Below, piece by piece: positions 33,148 through 44,189 of a stretch of DNA of 64,000 nt. A program made the position numbers and the translations under genes. The stretch is from positions 23,953,752 to 24,017,751 of the forward strand of contig CM034237.1 of NCBI GenBank assembly GCA_019916065.1, written 5' to 3'. Under the pieces are notes generated by a model. The model had not been told where the DNA came from. It did no database searches and worked only from the letters and a program-made list of their open reading frames with translations. Origin of the DNA: Vitellaria paradoxa (lineage: Eukaryota; Streptophyta; Magnoliopsida; Ericales; Sapotaceae). The first letter of the stretch is position 1. Every line of letters begins with the position of its first letter.

Positions 33148-34806
33148 TGATTGGGTGCATTCTATGTTAAATTACTATGTTCATTTAAATGTTAGTTGGA
33201 CCTTTATTTGCCATTATTATTATAAAATAAGCATATTGATGCACTTATGGGATTTTGCAGGGTTACATGCTCAAACTTGAGGAAATGGGTGCAAAAATGA
33301 GCTAGAAAAGTGAAGAGATGAAGAAGAAAGTTGAGGAAGAGGACCATGGGCGCCCCACCTAGACCCATAGGCACCCCACTTGAGGATGGGCGCCCTACTA
33401 TTCATCAGGTGGGCGCCCACAGAGAGCTGGTTTTGAAGGGGAAAGTTAGGCCTAAGAGGCATTTCATCAAACAGTTGGAGGAACTATAGCATAGGCGCCC
33501 CACCTAGACCCTTGGGCGCCCTTGAGGACCCTTGGGCGCCCCACTCTTCATTAGGTGGGCGCCCACAAAGAGGGAGTTTTTGGCTGCTTTTTATGCTATT
33601 CTTTGAGGACTTCATCAAACACTTGGACCCTTGGGCGCCCCACATCAACCATGGGCGCCCATGATATCTTCTCTAGCATATGTTCAGAATAAAATTTGAG
33701 TTGTAATTTTACCTTTATGCCCTTACAATTTATATATAGATATAAAAGGGCAAATTTCTGATGTACTGAAAAAAAAAAAAAAAAACCCTACGCACTTCTT
33801 CTCTTTTCTTAGGTTAGTTTAGATTAGGGTTAAGGTTTTGATTTCGCTTTGGATTGTTCAAGCTTTAGTTTCATCTTCGCATTAAGAGTAACGTGTAAGT
33901 TATACTTGTTATTTTGTTTTAATAAAAGGTTCAGTATTCTCTTTGGCTTTGTTTGTTATTTTTGCTTTGTAGTACTTCGTAGTCCTTGTTTGTGATTGCA
34001 TTGTTTTCGAAATCGCTTTAAACCTTTTCAATCTGTTTCGTTTTCGTGTTTTGTTGTATGATGAAGATGTTTTTCTTTTCGAAATGCTTTGTTCATGTTT
34101 TAACAATGCTAGGCTAGGGCTGTTCTTGGTTTTAACCTAAGATCATAATGAAATCGAAGGTCTTGGACTCGGATAATGCAAAGCGAAATGGATTTATTTT
34201 CTTTTGAATGACAACGTAAGAATTGTAATTCTAGGTTAAATTTTGAAAATGAAACCCTGTGATACAATTGATCTCGTTTACACTAGTGTGAATCGAAGAT
34301 CAATTCCATGTCCCGACGATTTCGAACTTGACTTCAAAACCTTAGAATCGCAGTTTCTTTACGAAATATGGTTTTCCAATGTTGAATCTTCCGACCTAAT
34401 TTTACATGTGTAAAGATTAGGTTGAGTTAACTACATATTTGAGTTCAAGCCTTCGAGGACATTATAGGACTAGGTTAAAGCCAAGTGTTTCCATTCACAT
34501 AGTTGTTTAAGTTCAATTCATGTCGTCTGTTAAGTTTTCAAATTGATTGTTTTCCTTAGTGTTTTCGTTTTTCGTTTAATTTGTGTTTTCAATTTTCAAA
34601 TCAACATTTGAATTCCCTATTCGAAAACTCCAAAAAGATTTTCATCTTTTCTTTTTAAGATTTTCGCAAGTGTTTTCGAAACCAAGTTTTCCAAAGATTT
34701 AGACACACCCTTGCTCCCTGTGGAAGATGACCTAGGACTCACCTAGACTAAACTCAACCGACCTCTTATACTTGAGAGTGAGCCACTACCAAATTAGAGA
34801 GCAGTC
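33148..34806 (+). repeat. 3' LTR of the nested element (1659 bp, full length)
   Basis: It starts TGATTGGGTGCATTC and ends ...GAGAGCAGTC. It contains a dense block of GGGCGCCC palindromes (33348-33660), a TATA-like GATATAAAAGGGC near 33737-33750, a poly-A run at about 33768-33785, and a T-rich leader. It supplies the full LTR structure against which the 5' LTR deletion can be read. Confidence 0.92.
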
Positions 34807-37646
34807 AACCCATCTCCATTCTACCCTACAGGTTAGCATCGGCGGAGTTAGCAAAATTGAAAACATAATTGGAGGAGTTGCTAGCTAAAGGATTCATCTG
34901 GCCAAGTATATCACCTTGGGGAGCACCGACATTATTTGCCACTAAGAAAGATGGAACGTTAAGAATGTGTATCGATTACAGGAAATTAAACAGGGTGACT
35001 ATCAATAATAAATACCCACTGCTAAGAATCGACGATTTATTTGATCAATTGAAGGGATCATTGGTGTTTTCGAAGATTGATCTACGATCTGGGTACCATC
35101 AAGTGAGGATAAGGAAGAAGACATTCCAAAGACGGCATTCAGGATTCGTTATGGTCATTACGAGTTTCTGGTTATGCCTTTTGGTTTGACAAATGCACTG
35201 ACAGTCTTTATGGACTTGATGAATCGAGTCTTCAGAGATTATTTAGATAAATTTGTGGTGGTATTTATAGACAATGTCTTGGTGTATTCTAAGTCAGAAG
35301 AAGAACATGAATGACATTTGAGGCTCGTGTTACAAAGATTAAAGGATCATCAGTTGTATGCCAAGTTAAGTAAATGTGAATTCTAGCTTAGAAAATTTAA
35401 ATTTCTAGGGCATGTTGTATCAGAAGAAGGGTTAGCAGTGGACCCATCCAAAGTTGAAGCTATTCTGGAATGGTCGTAACCAAAGTCCGTATTTGAGATT
35501 CGTAGTTTCCTTGGGTTGGTAGGGTACTACAGAAGGTTTGTGTTGGATTTTTCCAAACTAGCAACCCCATTGACTAGATTAACCTGAAAAGGAATCAAAT
35601 TTGAATGGAGTGATGCATGTGAAAGATCATTCCAAGAGATAAAAAGAAGATTAACTACTACACCAGTATTAGTCATCCCAGAGAGGGGAGCCAGTTACTC
35701 AGTGTATTGTGATGCGTTGCGGGAAAGACTTAAGTGTGTTCTTATGCAAAATGGGTGAGTGGTGGCTTATGGTTCCAGATAGTTGAAGAATCATGAGAAG
35801 AATTATCTAGTGCATGATTTGGAGCTGGCGGCAGTAATTTTGCCTTGAAGAGTTGGAGGCACTACTTATATGGTGAGAGATTTGAAGTATTCTCGACCAC
35901 AAAAGTTTGAAGTACATTTTTACTCAGAGAGATTTGAATTTGAGGCAACGGCGGTGGATGGAGTACATAGAGGATTATGACTTTGAATTACATTTCATTC
36001 GGGTAAAGCTAATGTGGTTGCAGATGCCTTGAGCAGGAAGACCAAAAGTGTTATGGCATGTGTAGTAGTCAAGGAGTGGGAAATGATGAAGATATTGAAT
36101 GAATTTGATTTGGAACTTTAAGGGGGAAAGGAACAAGGGATGTTGCATACTATTGTTATTCAGCCAGCCTTAAGTAGCAAGGTAATTGAGACTCAGAAGT
36201 TAGATATGGAAGCTAATGATGTTTGTGGTAAAATAAGGGACCAAATGGATATTCCGTGCTGGACAATGGGTGATGATGGAGTTATCAAATACAAGGAAGA
36301 ATCTTTGTACCCTCCTCAGTAAGGGAAGAGGTTTTGAAAGAATTTCACCATTCCAGGCTAGCAGTGCATTCGAGGGGTACGAAAATGTATCATGATTTGA
36401 AGAGGCAATTTTACGGGGCAGGAATGAAGAAGAATATAGCAGAATTCATTAGCAAGTGCCTAACCTATTAGCAGGTGAAGGCAGAGCATCAGAGACCAGC
36501 TAGATTGTTATAGCCATTGCCAATATCTGAGTGGAAGTGGGAAAACATGACAATGGATTTTGTGTCAGGATTGCCAAAAATAAAAAGAGGATGTGATGCC
36601 ATATGGGTAATCATTGATCGATTAACTAAGTCAACTCATTTTTTGTCAATGCGGATGATGGATTCAATGGATTCTTTGGCTCGATTATATATTCGGGAAA
36701 TTGTGAGATTGCATGGGACACCAGTGTCCATTGTTTCAGAACGAGACACTCGATTTGTTTCTTGATTCTGGTAGAGTTTTCAAGCGGCCATGGGGATAGA
36801 GTTATGTTTTAGTACAACTTATCATCCTCAAACCAATGGACAATCTGAACGAACAATTCAAAAATTAAAAGATATGCTTCAAGTATGTGTATTAGACTTT
36901 TAAAGGAAATTGGGAAGATCATTTACCACTGGTGGAGTTCGCTTACAATAACAGTTACCAAGGTAGCATTGGGATGGCCCCATTTGAGGCATTGTATGGT
37001 AGACCATGTAGATCACCGGTGTATTGGACACAAGTTGGGGAGGCAGCCATGATAGGGCCAGAGTTAGTTCGCGAAACCAATGAAAAGATCAAGGTAATTA
37101 GGGAAAGACTGGAGACAGCACGCAGTCGTCAGAAGAGTTATGCGGATCAAAGGAGGAGGCCTTTAGAGTTTCAAGTGGGGGACCATGTATTTCTGAAAGT
37201 ATCACCACGAAAGGGACAGTATAGATTTAGTAGGCGAGGGAAGTTATCTCCCAGATACATTGACCCCTTTAAAATACTAGCAAGAGTTGGAGAGGTTGCT
37301 TATTGGTTGGCGCTGCCACCACAATTGTCTAGAGTACATGAGGTTTTTCATGTTTCTATGTTACGTAAGTACATTCCAAATCCTACACGTGTGCTGAATT
37401 AGACTGCATTGGAAATAGACTCAGATGTAAGATATGAGATGCAACCGGTTCAAATCTTGGATTCTCGAGACCAACTACTCTAGGGTAAAACAATTCCACT
37501 GGTTCGAGTATTATTGAGACACCATGGGGTGGAAGAATCAACTTGGGAGCGTGAGTCAGAGATGCGGGAACGATATCCACAATTGTTTACTTAAAGTTAT
37601 GCTATGTATTAAATTTTGAGAACGAAATTTTTTGTAAGTTGGAGAA
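34807..37646 (+). pseudogene. Tekay-type pol: reverse transcriptase, RNase H, integrase, chromodomain
   Basis: This is the continuation of the pol split by the nested element. RT motifs include Trp-Gly-Ala-Pro (34918), [10 protein letters not shown] (34965) and Asp-Leu-Arg-Ser-Gly-Tyr-His-Gln (35080). A 1-bp shift lies near 35120. The catalytic box reads Phe-Ile-Asp-Asn (35264-35275), so the second Asp is Asn. RNase H (35690-36030) has further small indels. Integrase has the zinc-binding region near 36345-36470, Met-Asp-Phe-Val (36553), Asp-Thr-Arg-Phe (36745) and Asn-Gly-Gln-Ser-Glu-Arg (36836). The C-terminal chromodomain-like end (Trp-Glu-Arg-Glu-Ser-Glu near 37545) finishes at the TAA near 37593. 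Many stops are present, so the copy is inactive. The chromodomain directs chromoviruses to particular chromatin. Confidence 0.92.
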
Positions 37647-40247
37647 TGTAATACCCCAGACTTTGCATTAACGTAAGTATAAGGTTTTTGATGTATTTCG
37701 TAAGTGATGTATGTTAATTTGGTAGTATGGGTCATTAATGGTACTTTAGGGTTGAGAACTTTGAAGTAGTAAGCCAAATACCTCATAGTTAGCATTTAGC
37801 CAAGTGCAGGGGGAAGGGACCTTGGGCGCACAACGCCCAAGATCTTGGGTGGCCAAGGAATAGTAGATTTGACAAGCATAGGTTGCTCTGAAATTTTCAG
37901 CCGAGCCTCACACTTATGAGTCTATATTTAGCTAGGAGGAGTGGGGGAGGTCTAAATTCTACTATTGAGGATTAAAATATTGGTTAAATATATATATATA
38001 TTTGTATGTATGATGCAAGAGAGAGAGAGATATTGTTGGGAGAGGAAGAACCGGGTGAAGAGAAGAAAAGAAAACAAGGAAGAAGAAGAATAGGAACTGA
38101 GTAAAGAATTTGAAGGTGACTTCATCTAGCCTAAATGGAAATCAAACTAATCTTGTGAAAGTGTAATTAGAACCTCAAGGAACTTTTCTATGTGATCCAT
38201 TTGTAGTTTGAATCAAGGAGTGAAGAGATAGAACTCATCAAAGTTTGGAAGCTTAGAACCAGAGGATACCATCTTGTTGATCCATCTTCTTTCAACTTGA
38301 GGTAGGGATTTAATGCTTCTTTCTTGCATATGTGATGTGTAACTAGGAGTAGAACACCTTTAGAAAACCTTTTTCAAGTGTTATCTTCATCTATGGAAGA
38401 TAATAGAAGTTATATAGACATATATATGTATGTATAGGTAGAGAGAGTGAAAATGGTGTTTTGATCCATAACTTGACCCAAAGTTGATGAAAACTCAAAT
38501 TGTTGGTTTCTTTTGATGCCTAAGAGGCTTGTGGTGATGTTAGAAACATGAAATTTTTAGTATATTAACCTTAACTTGGTCAATTTGAGGTCCCAAGAGT
38601 AAAAAACCAAGAAACCAGAAAACAGAGCATGAAACCTATAACTCGGACCAAGTTGTGGGCACACGAGGTGAGTAACAGTTGGGCACCCAACACCTTGGGC
38701 ACACAAGACATAGGCACCCAGCCTCCTTGGGCGCACAGCTGAGTGGCAACTTTGGCGCCCACTGAGCCTAGGTCCAATTCCTGACTTTGTTTACTTTGAC
38801 CTTCTACCTTAGGTGTATGAAAAAGTTTAGTAACATGTTTTCACATGAAACTTTTATTTGATTAATTGCATGGGTTTAGAAAGGGTTATGTGTTTCAAAA
38901 AGTGATTAAGGATTGGTTGTCTTAAGCTAATGGGATTTAACTTGTAAGGGTGAATGAATGTTACCTTGAATGAAATGATTTGGAAGATTACCCTGAGATA
39001 AGAGTCTTAATCAAGTAGAATTGTGATTATGTCTTGATGTAAACATAATGTTGAGGTATATGAACATGTGATTGAATAAGTAAAAATGTGAATTGACAAA
39101 GAGACTCAAATTCATGATGATGATAAATGTTGAATGTTTAATAAGGTTTGATCAATGTTGATATGTGACGAGCCTTGGGATGAACCGAAACGTAGACATG
39201 TGTTGTTAGATAGTATATGATGATGAATATGAACTTGTGATAGATGAGAATGGAATGTGATGAATGGTTGTTTGCGTGTCAGGGGCCATGGTGGGGTGCA
39301 AAAAATTGGAAGGGTTTGAGATTACCCTCAGGTTGAGAGACCCAGAACCTGCACAGGGTTTGGTGTCAATGCCAGTGGGTTAGTAGCACAGAACATTGTG
39401 TGTGTTTTGGCTCCTCGTAGCCCTGAACGGTGATCCTAGACGACGATGTCAGTTTATCATTTCTGTTGGGTATTGGCCCATAAAAGACGATATTGTGGAT
39501 GCACCCAACCCCCGATAACTTGTGTGGTTATGGCAATGTGATTGAATAATGAATGAGTGCTAATGTGGATATGGTTATGCGATTGAATGTTGAATATGTG
39601 ATAATGTGTTAAGGAATGTGATCAGTTATAACGTTCAGAAATTCAATAATGAAGAATAATTGGAATTGATTACAAGACTATGGTGATGTTGAATGATGAT
39701 AAATACTTGCTTAAGTTGAAAACTAATTGATATCAATAAATTGTTATGGCCTATAGAAAGAGGTTGGTGTTGTTATGCATATATAAACATTGGCATGTAT
39801 CTATTGATTACATACCATATATATTTGTTTGAGGCATTGTGGGCACAAGTGGACCTGTGCTCACGTCCCTACAATTTTGATGTAGGAACAGGTCATAACA
39901 ATTAGGTGGGCTAATGGGGTTGGACTAGAAGTGCATTGCATGAGCCCCACTAAGCTTAGCAAAGCTTTTGGTCATTTAGTATAAATTTCATTTGGAATTG
40001 TAATATTGTACAATGCTAGACTTATTCGATTGGGTTGTAATGGCATTAAGGCCTAAGTTATGTATTAATGGGATTAGAATATGGTGTTTGTGACCTGGTA
40101 ACAGTCAAGGTTTAACTTATATTATCCTATCTTATGTCTTCGGTTCACTAGTTGATGTGGCGTTGCTCTGATCATGGGTGGTTATGTCAGTGCATGTTAT
40201 GTGTGTTTATCACTCACCCCTCGGGTCGTGAGATCCGGGGCGTGACA
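37647..40247 (+). mobile_element. Tekay-type 3' LTR (2601 bp)
   Basis: It starts TGTAATACCCCAGAC and ends ...GGGGCGTGACA. It is full-length and aligned with the upstream LTR, with a shorter GGGCGCCC block (37822-37860, 38650-38765). The LTR end abuts a CACTA transposase remnant at 40248. The first five bases after it (CTTTG) were not found duplicated at the left junction near 20396, as expected if the original 5' end has been lost. Confidence 0.92.
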
Positions 40248-40249
40248 CT

Positions 40250-40740
40250 TTGAGATTACAAAAATGTGGGAAAAGAATGTAATATGGGCCGTCATCATTA
40301 TATATCAAAAAATTATAGATGGAGAAAGAAGTAGAAAATTTGATGGAAAAGAGGAATATAGATTAAAACCTAAAGTGTTGTCAAGTGATGATATCTTATC
40401 GCAATTGGATTGTGTTCCAAAAGTAACATTTGGGAAGCCAATCGAATAACATAAAAAGAAAATGTACTGATGTATAAATTAGAGGAGAAAAAAAACATTT
40501 TATATGAATTGTCTTATTATTGTATACTGAAACTGTGGCTTAATTTTGATGCAATGGATACTAAAAGAATATATGCTAAAATGTATTGGGAACAATATAG
40601 TGAACAACAATGAAAAATAGAAGACTCTATGAATCCTCAATTAATTGGATTTAGAGCTAATGGGTATAAGAAGAGAATCGCACTTACAGTGAGATGGCGA
40701 GAGTATTGTGATCTCCTGTGCAAGCTATACATATTTTTCA
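40250..40740 (+). pseudogene. CACTA (En/Spm) TNP2 transposase remnant
   Basis: Across two frames the sequence matches a conserved TNP2 block. Phe-Asp-Gly-Lys-Glu-Glu-Tyr-Arg and Leu-Ser-Ser-Asp-Asp-Ile-Leu-Ser-Gln-Leu lie in the 40264-40449 frame. Leu-Lys-Leu...Asn-Phe-Asp-Ala-Met comes next (about 40525-40560), where family members have LKLRHNFDVMHIEKN. Leu-Glu-Leu-Met-Gly-Ile-Arg-Arg-Glu-Ser-His-Leu-Gln ends the block (about 40650-40690), where TNP2 has a DL..MGIRKELHL segment. Stops and shifts make it non-functional. It begins right at the LTR end, so the retroelement may have inserted into an older CACTA copy. Confidence 0.7.
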
Positions 40741-41190
40741 GTTGCTAGTATGTAGGAGCATGGCCTTCATAAAAATTATATACTGGGTGTTTGGAAACTA
40801 GGAATGTTTGCATCTACTTTTTATTTATTTAAATATTAAAAAAATTAATTGTTTGTTATCTCTTTTTTATGGAATTTTATTATGAACAATCGACATATGA
40901 TATTATCAATTTAATTATATTTTTTTGTATTTTTATTCATTTATTTATTTTTGTCCAAAATTTTTGATGCACATTAAGTCAATACATTTCAATAGTTCTA
41001 GTATAGCTATGTTTTGTGATTTCTTAAGCTATTGTTCATTTTGCTAAGGGTGCTTTTCTTTGGAACCCTATCAAGTTAAGGTTTTGAGAATTTTTTTTAC
41101 AAATTGATAGGTGATATTTAACTATGATATAAATTGTTTTTTGTCTTAGCATCCCACTTTTTTTACTTGATTTTAGTTAGCTTTGATGGC
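40741..41190. other. AT-rich filler
   Basis: No readable frames and no repeat structure beyond short A/T runs. It lies between the TNP2 remnant and the next CACTA-like block. Confidence 0.5.
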
Positions 41191-41194
41191 TTCA

Positions 41195-41480
41195 TTAGAA
41201 ACTACTAAAATTGCACTATTGGTGTCTACCAGAAGCGATCATTAAAGGATATTTGCAATAGTCATTGCTTGGCCACCAAAACGTTGTCAGTAATGAGTAT
41301 TAGTGACTGTCACGTGGAAAATAATAAAAAGTTATTTTAACATTAGCAGTCACCTGGAAGGCATTAATGGTAGCTAAAAGCCTACCTCAAGGACTCTAAT
41401 GCCTTCTTGGTAGCCACTAATACTTTTTCTTTTTTTTTATAATTTTTTATTTTTTTATTCTATAGCTATATATACGTGGA
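41195..41480. mobile_element. CACTA-like terminal block (CACTAAA / TAGTGGC phrases)
   Basis: The block has ACTACTAAAATTGCACTATTGG near 41200, followed by GGCCACCAAAACG, ATTAGTGACTGTCACGTGG, AGCAGTCACCTGG and TAGCCACTAATAC. These short motifs appear in both orientations, as in CACTA subterminal regions. A similar block lies at 62100-62420, and both are followed by a T-rich stretch and then by the same 165-bp tandem array. Confidence 0.5.
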
Positions 41481-41769
41481 TTAGAAAATTTTATAAAATC
41501 AATCGTTAATAGTAAAATAATAAACACACCAAAAGAACAAACCATCAACAAAGTTTTAAATTGTAATAATAAAATTATAAAGTATTATTAGAGTAAAAAG
41601 TTTTGAACTAATAACAAAGTTTAATACAATTTAAAAAAAAAAAAGGATGTTCTTCTACTTCATTATTCAGTCAAACCTTAAAAAAAAAAAGAAGAACAAA
41701 TGCTATTACTCACAAAAATGACCAATATAAATAAACAAAACTAGGTAAAAAATTGAAAACTCTAAAATT

Positions 41770-42390
41770 TTAAATTCGTTTTGTAAATTATGGGCATTAT
41801 GGGTATCAGATTCTCACGCCGTTCATTCTCAAAAATGCCTTATAGATCTTATGTGTTGAGTTTCACGAGCATTGAAGCCTATTTGCTCGGTTTATCCCGT
41901 TAATGGCACTTTTCTAGTTATAAGTTTAAAGTTTAGGCTTAGAACTACTTTCTAAGACTATAAGCACCCTGAGTCTCGGATTCTCGTACTGTTCATTCTT
42001 ACATGTCACTAATGCCTAGGAGATCATGTGTGTTAGGTTTCATAGGTACCAGAGCCCATTTGCTTGGTTTAGGAGGTTGACTAGTTTAAAGTTTAAGCTT
42101 AAAAATACTTTCTAAGACTACGAGCACCTCGAGTCTCAGATTCTCCTACCATTTCTTCCATCAGGTCACTAATGCCTAGGAGATTATAAGCATCGAGTTT
42201 CACAAGCAATGAAGCCTGTTTGCTTGATCTAGTCTATCAATGGCACTTTTCCAAGTTATAAGTTTATAGTTTAAAACTACTTTCTAAGACTACGAGTACC
42301 CTAGATATCGAAATCTCGTGCCATTCGTTCATGCATGTCACCAATGCCTAGGAGATCATGTGTGTCAAGTTTCTTGGGATATAATTTAAT
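41770..42390. repeat. 165-bp tandem array, copy 1 (four units)
   Basis: CAGATTCTC/CGGATTCTC-type phrases recur at about 41806, 41974, 42137 and 42307. Each unit also holds AACTACTTTCTAAGACTA, TGCCTAGGAGATCATGTGTGTC-like sequence (written here in part) and a GTTTCACAAGC segment. Units are imperfect, with a period of about 163-170 bp. The same family occurs at 62780-63190. Confidence 0.8.
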
Positions 42391-43290
42391 ATGTTTGTAC
42401 ATCATCAAGAATTTGAAAATATCTCAAAGAGTTTTCATCTACACCTGAGCGGAGATTAGTCTCCCCCTCTCCATTAGTCTCATAGCTTGTTTGCTTGGGT
42501 GCAAACCCCCATGCAATATCATTTAGTATCACGATCATCGGCCCCCCACCACATTATCAACCTTGATCTTAACTTTGCGGTGACAAGAAACATACTATTT
42601 CCCATCTCTTGTCCAATTCTTGTAATACTTTAGGAACCCATTTAGAACTAAATGCTCCCACATGATCTCCCGTGAGTACTAATACCGATTCACACCTTTT
42701 CTATATAGACAACTAACTCACTATCAAAACCCATTGGTGAAGGTGATGAACTATTAATCCCCTTCACATATTCCCTAGAAATCTTACTCGACAAATCAAT
42801 CTAACTCTTGTCCATCTTGCTAACTATTTCTATGGAAGTTTGAAATGAGCAAGCACCATTAGGCCAAGATGCGTCATGTAAGTTATAGCCATAAACTACA
42901 ACTTTCTTACTATAGGGTAGTTGGTCCTATATATCCCATTTGAGAATGCATGATTCAGACTGTACACGATAACTCGGATGCTTTGTTCATATATCTACAT
43001 GGTTTTCTAAGTACACAACACAGAAAATGACCTTAGTCATATCTATGTGTACTCGAACAATAAAAGGACATCAAACAAAACTTTGTCTAACATAGGACTT
43101 GCATGAATTATTGAAGATAAGATGGATAATTATATCCCTAAACTATTTGAATTGGACAATTTAAGAATCGCAAATATCAATCTCCGCCTATGCATCTCAA
43201 GCATAATGAATCTTGTTAAGGGCCTAATCCGTCGCATCAAGGATGACCAAATTAGTGTCTGCAGGATTCTCGAATAGATCTAAGTTTTTC
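42391..43290 (-). pseudogene. Possible decayed coding region, unrecognised
   Basis: The minus strand has higher coding-like composition with interrupted frames, for example a stretch encoding Lys-Val-Val-Val-Tyr-Gly-Tyr-Asn-Leu-His-Asp-Ala-Ser-Trp-Pro near 42900 and Met-Gly-Phe-Asp-Ser-Glu-Leu near 42730. I do not recognise the family with confidence; a second CACTA-encoded protein is one option because of the neighbours. Several stops make it non-functional. Confidence 0.3.
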
Positions 43291-44189
43291 AATAAATGAA
43301 ACTTAAGGTACCAAGATACCAAACTTTAGCTATTAATTATCAATTAAATTTGAGCTTAACCTATATTTTGTGAATTAAGTTAACTAAGTTAATCTACAAC
43401 TTCTGTAATTAAATAACCAAACTTCTCAAATATGCTCATGGACTTTATTGAAGCATTGACAAACCAAAAAAATTAAAGTAAATTAAACAAGTTAATAAAA
43501 ACTAAATGTTGTCATAAATTAAAAGTGCATAAATTTAATAGATATATACATTTTGAGATTCATATTTTAAGAATACTGAAATGCATTTAGTTTGACACAT
43601 TTTTCTTTGTATTTTAAAATTCTCCGTGTTTTAAAATTCTCTATGTTTCAGTTGTTTTTATGGTTTTTAAAAAATGCAAAATGGAAAATAGATTTTTATT
43701 TAAGAAAAGGAGTCTGTTTCAATTTTCTTTATGTTGGTTTTTATTTAATATCTTTGAGTGAATGTTTTTAAATTTATATGTTAGCTGATAAAAATAATAG
43801 ATGCAAAAACAAAATAGAAACCTAAACTTTTACCAGTTGATCAAATTGTAGTTAGTTAAATTTCATGTTAACTGAATCTAATTTCAATTAAATTGTAATT
43901 TTCATAAAACGATGATTTACCACCAACCTTTTTTTTTTTAATTTAATGTGACTAAATACTAAAGTTGCTAGTCACCAAAAAAAAAAAAAAATCCCATTTG
44001 CATTTATGACACAAAGTTGCTAAAAAAATAATATGGAACATCTTTTTATGGATAAAATAAACGATAGTGCTACAAAATTACTTAATAATAAATCGGTATC
44101 CAATTTGTGACGAAACGGTTTCATTAGAATAAGAAAACCATCTCAACGTTTTGAGACAAGTATAGCCGCCACAAATATTGTTGCATAAA
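43291..44189. other. AT-rich DNA, nothing recognised
   Basis: No open frame, tandem repeat or transposon signature could be supported here apart from short poly-A and poly-T runs. Confidence 0.5.

Larger units (their letters stand above)
28066..34806 (+). mobile_element. Nested gag-only LTR retrotransposon (TR-GAG-like), 6.74 kb
   Basis: This element sits inside the RT gene of the Tekay-type copy. The short direct repeat AACC flanks it (28062-28065 and 34807-34810), and the host frame continues across the junction once it is skipped. It has LTRs (28066-29030 and 33148-34806), a tRNA-Asp-type primer-binding site, a gag-like frame with four internal stops, a polypurine tract and no pol. That is the structure of terminal-repeat retrotransposons with only a gag domain, which depend on an autonomous partner. 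The primer-binding site and the long AT-rich tail suggest an Athila/Tat-related partner. The exact LTR end is uncertain by one or two bases, because an LTR ending in CA would give a less perfect duplication. Confidence 0.88.

Noticed and set aside
20396..37646. An active retrotransposon in the window
   Set aside because: Every pol copy has several stops, frameshifts or a lost catalytic residue, and the upstream copy is truncated.
40264..40449. 60-codon frame as a small intact gene
   Set aside because: It is a piece of the TNP2 remnant and its similarity continues in another frame beyond the stop.
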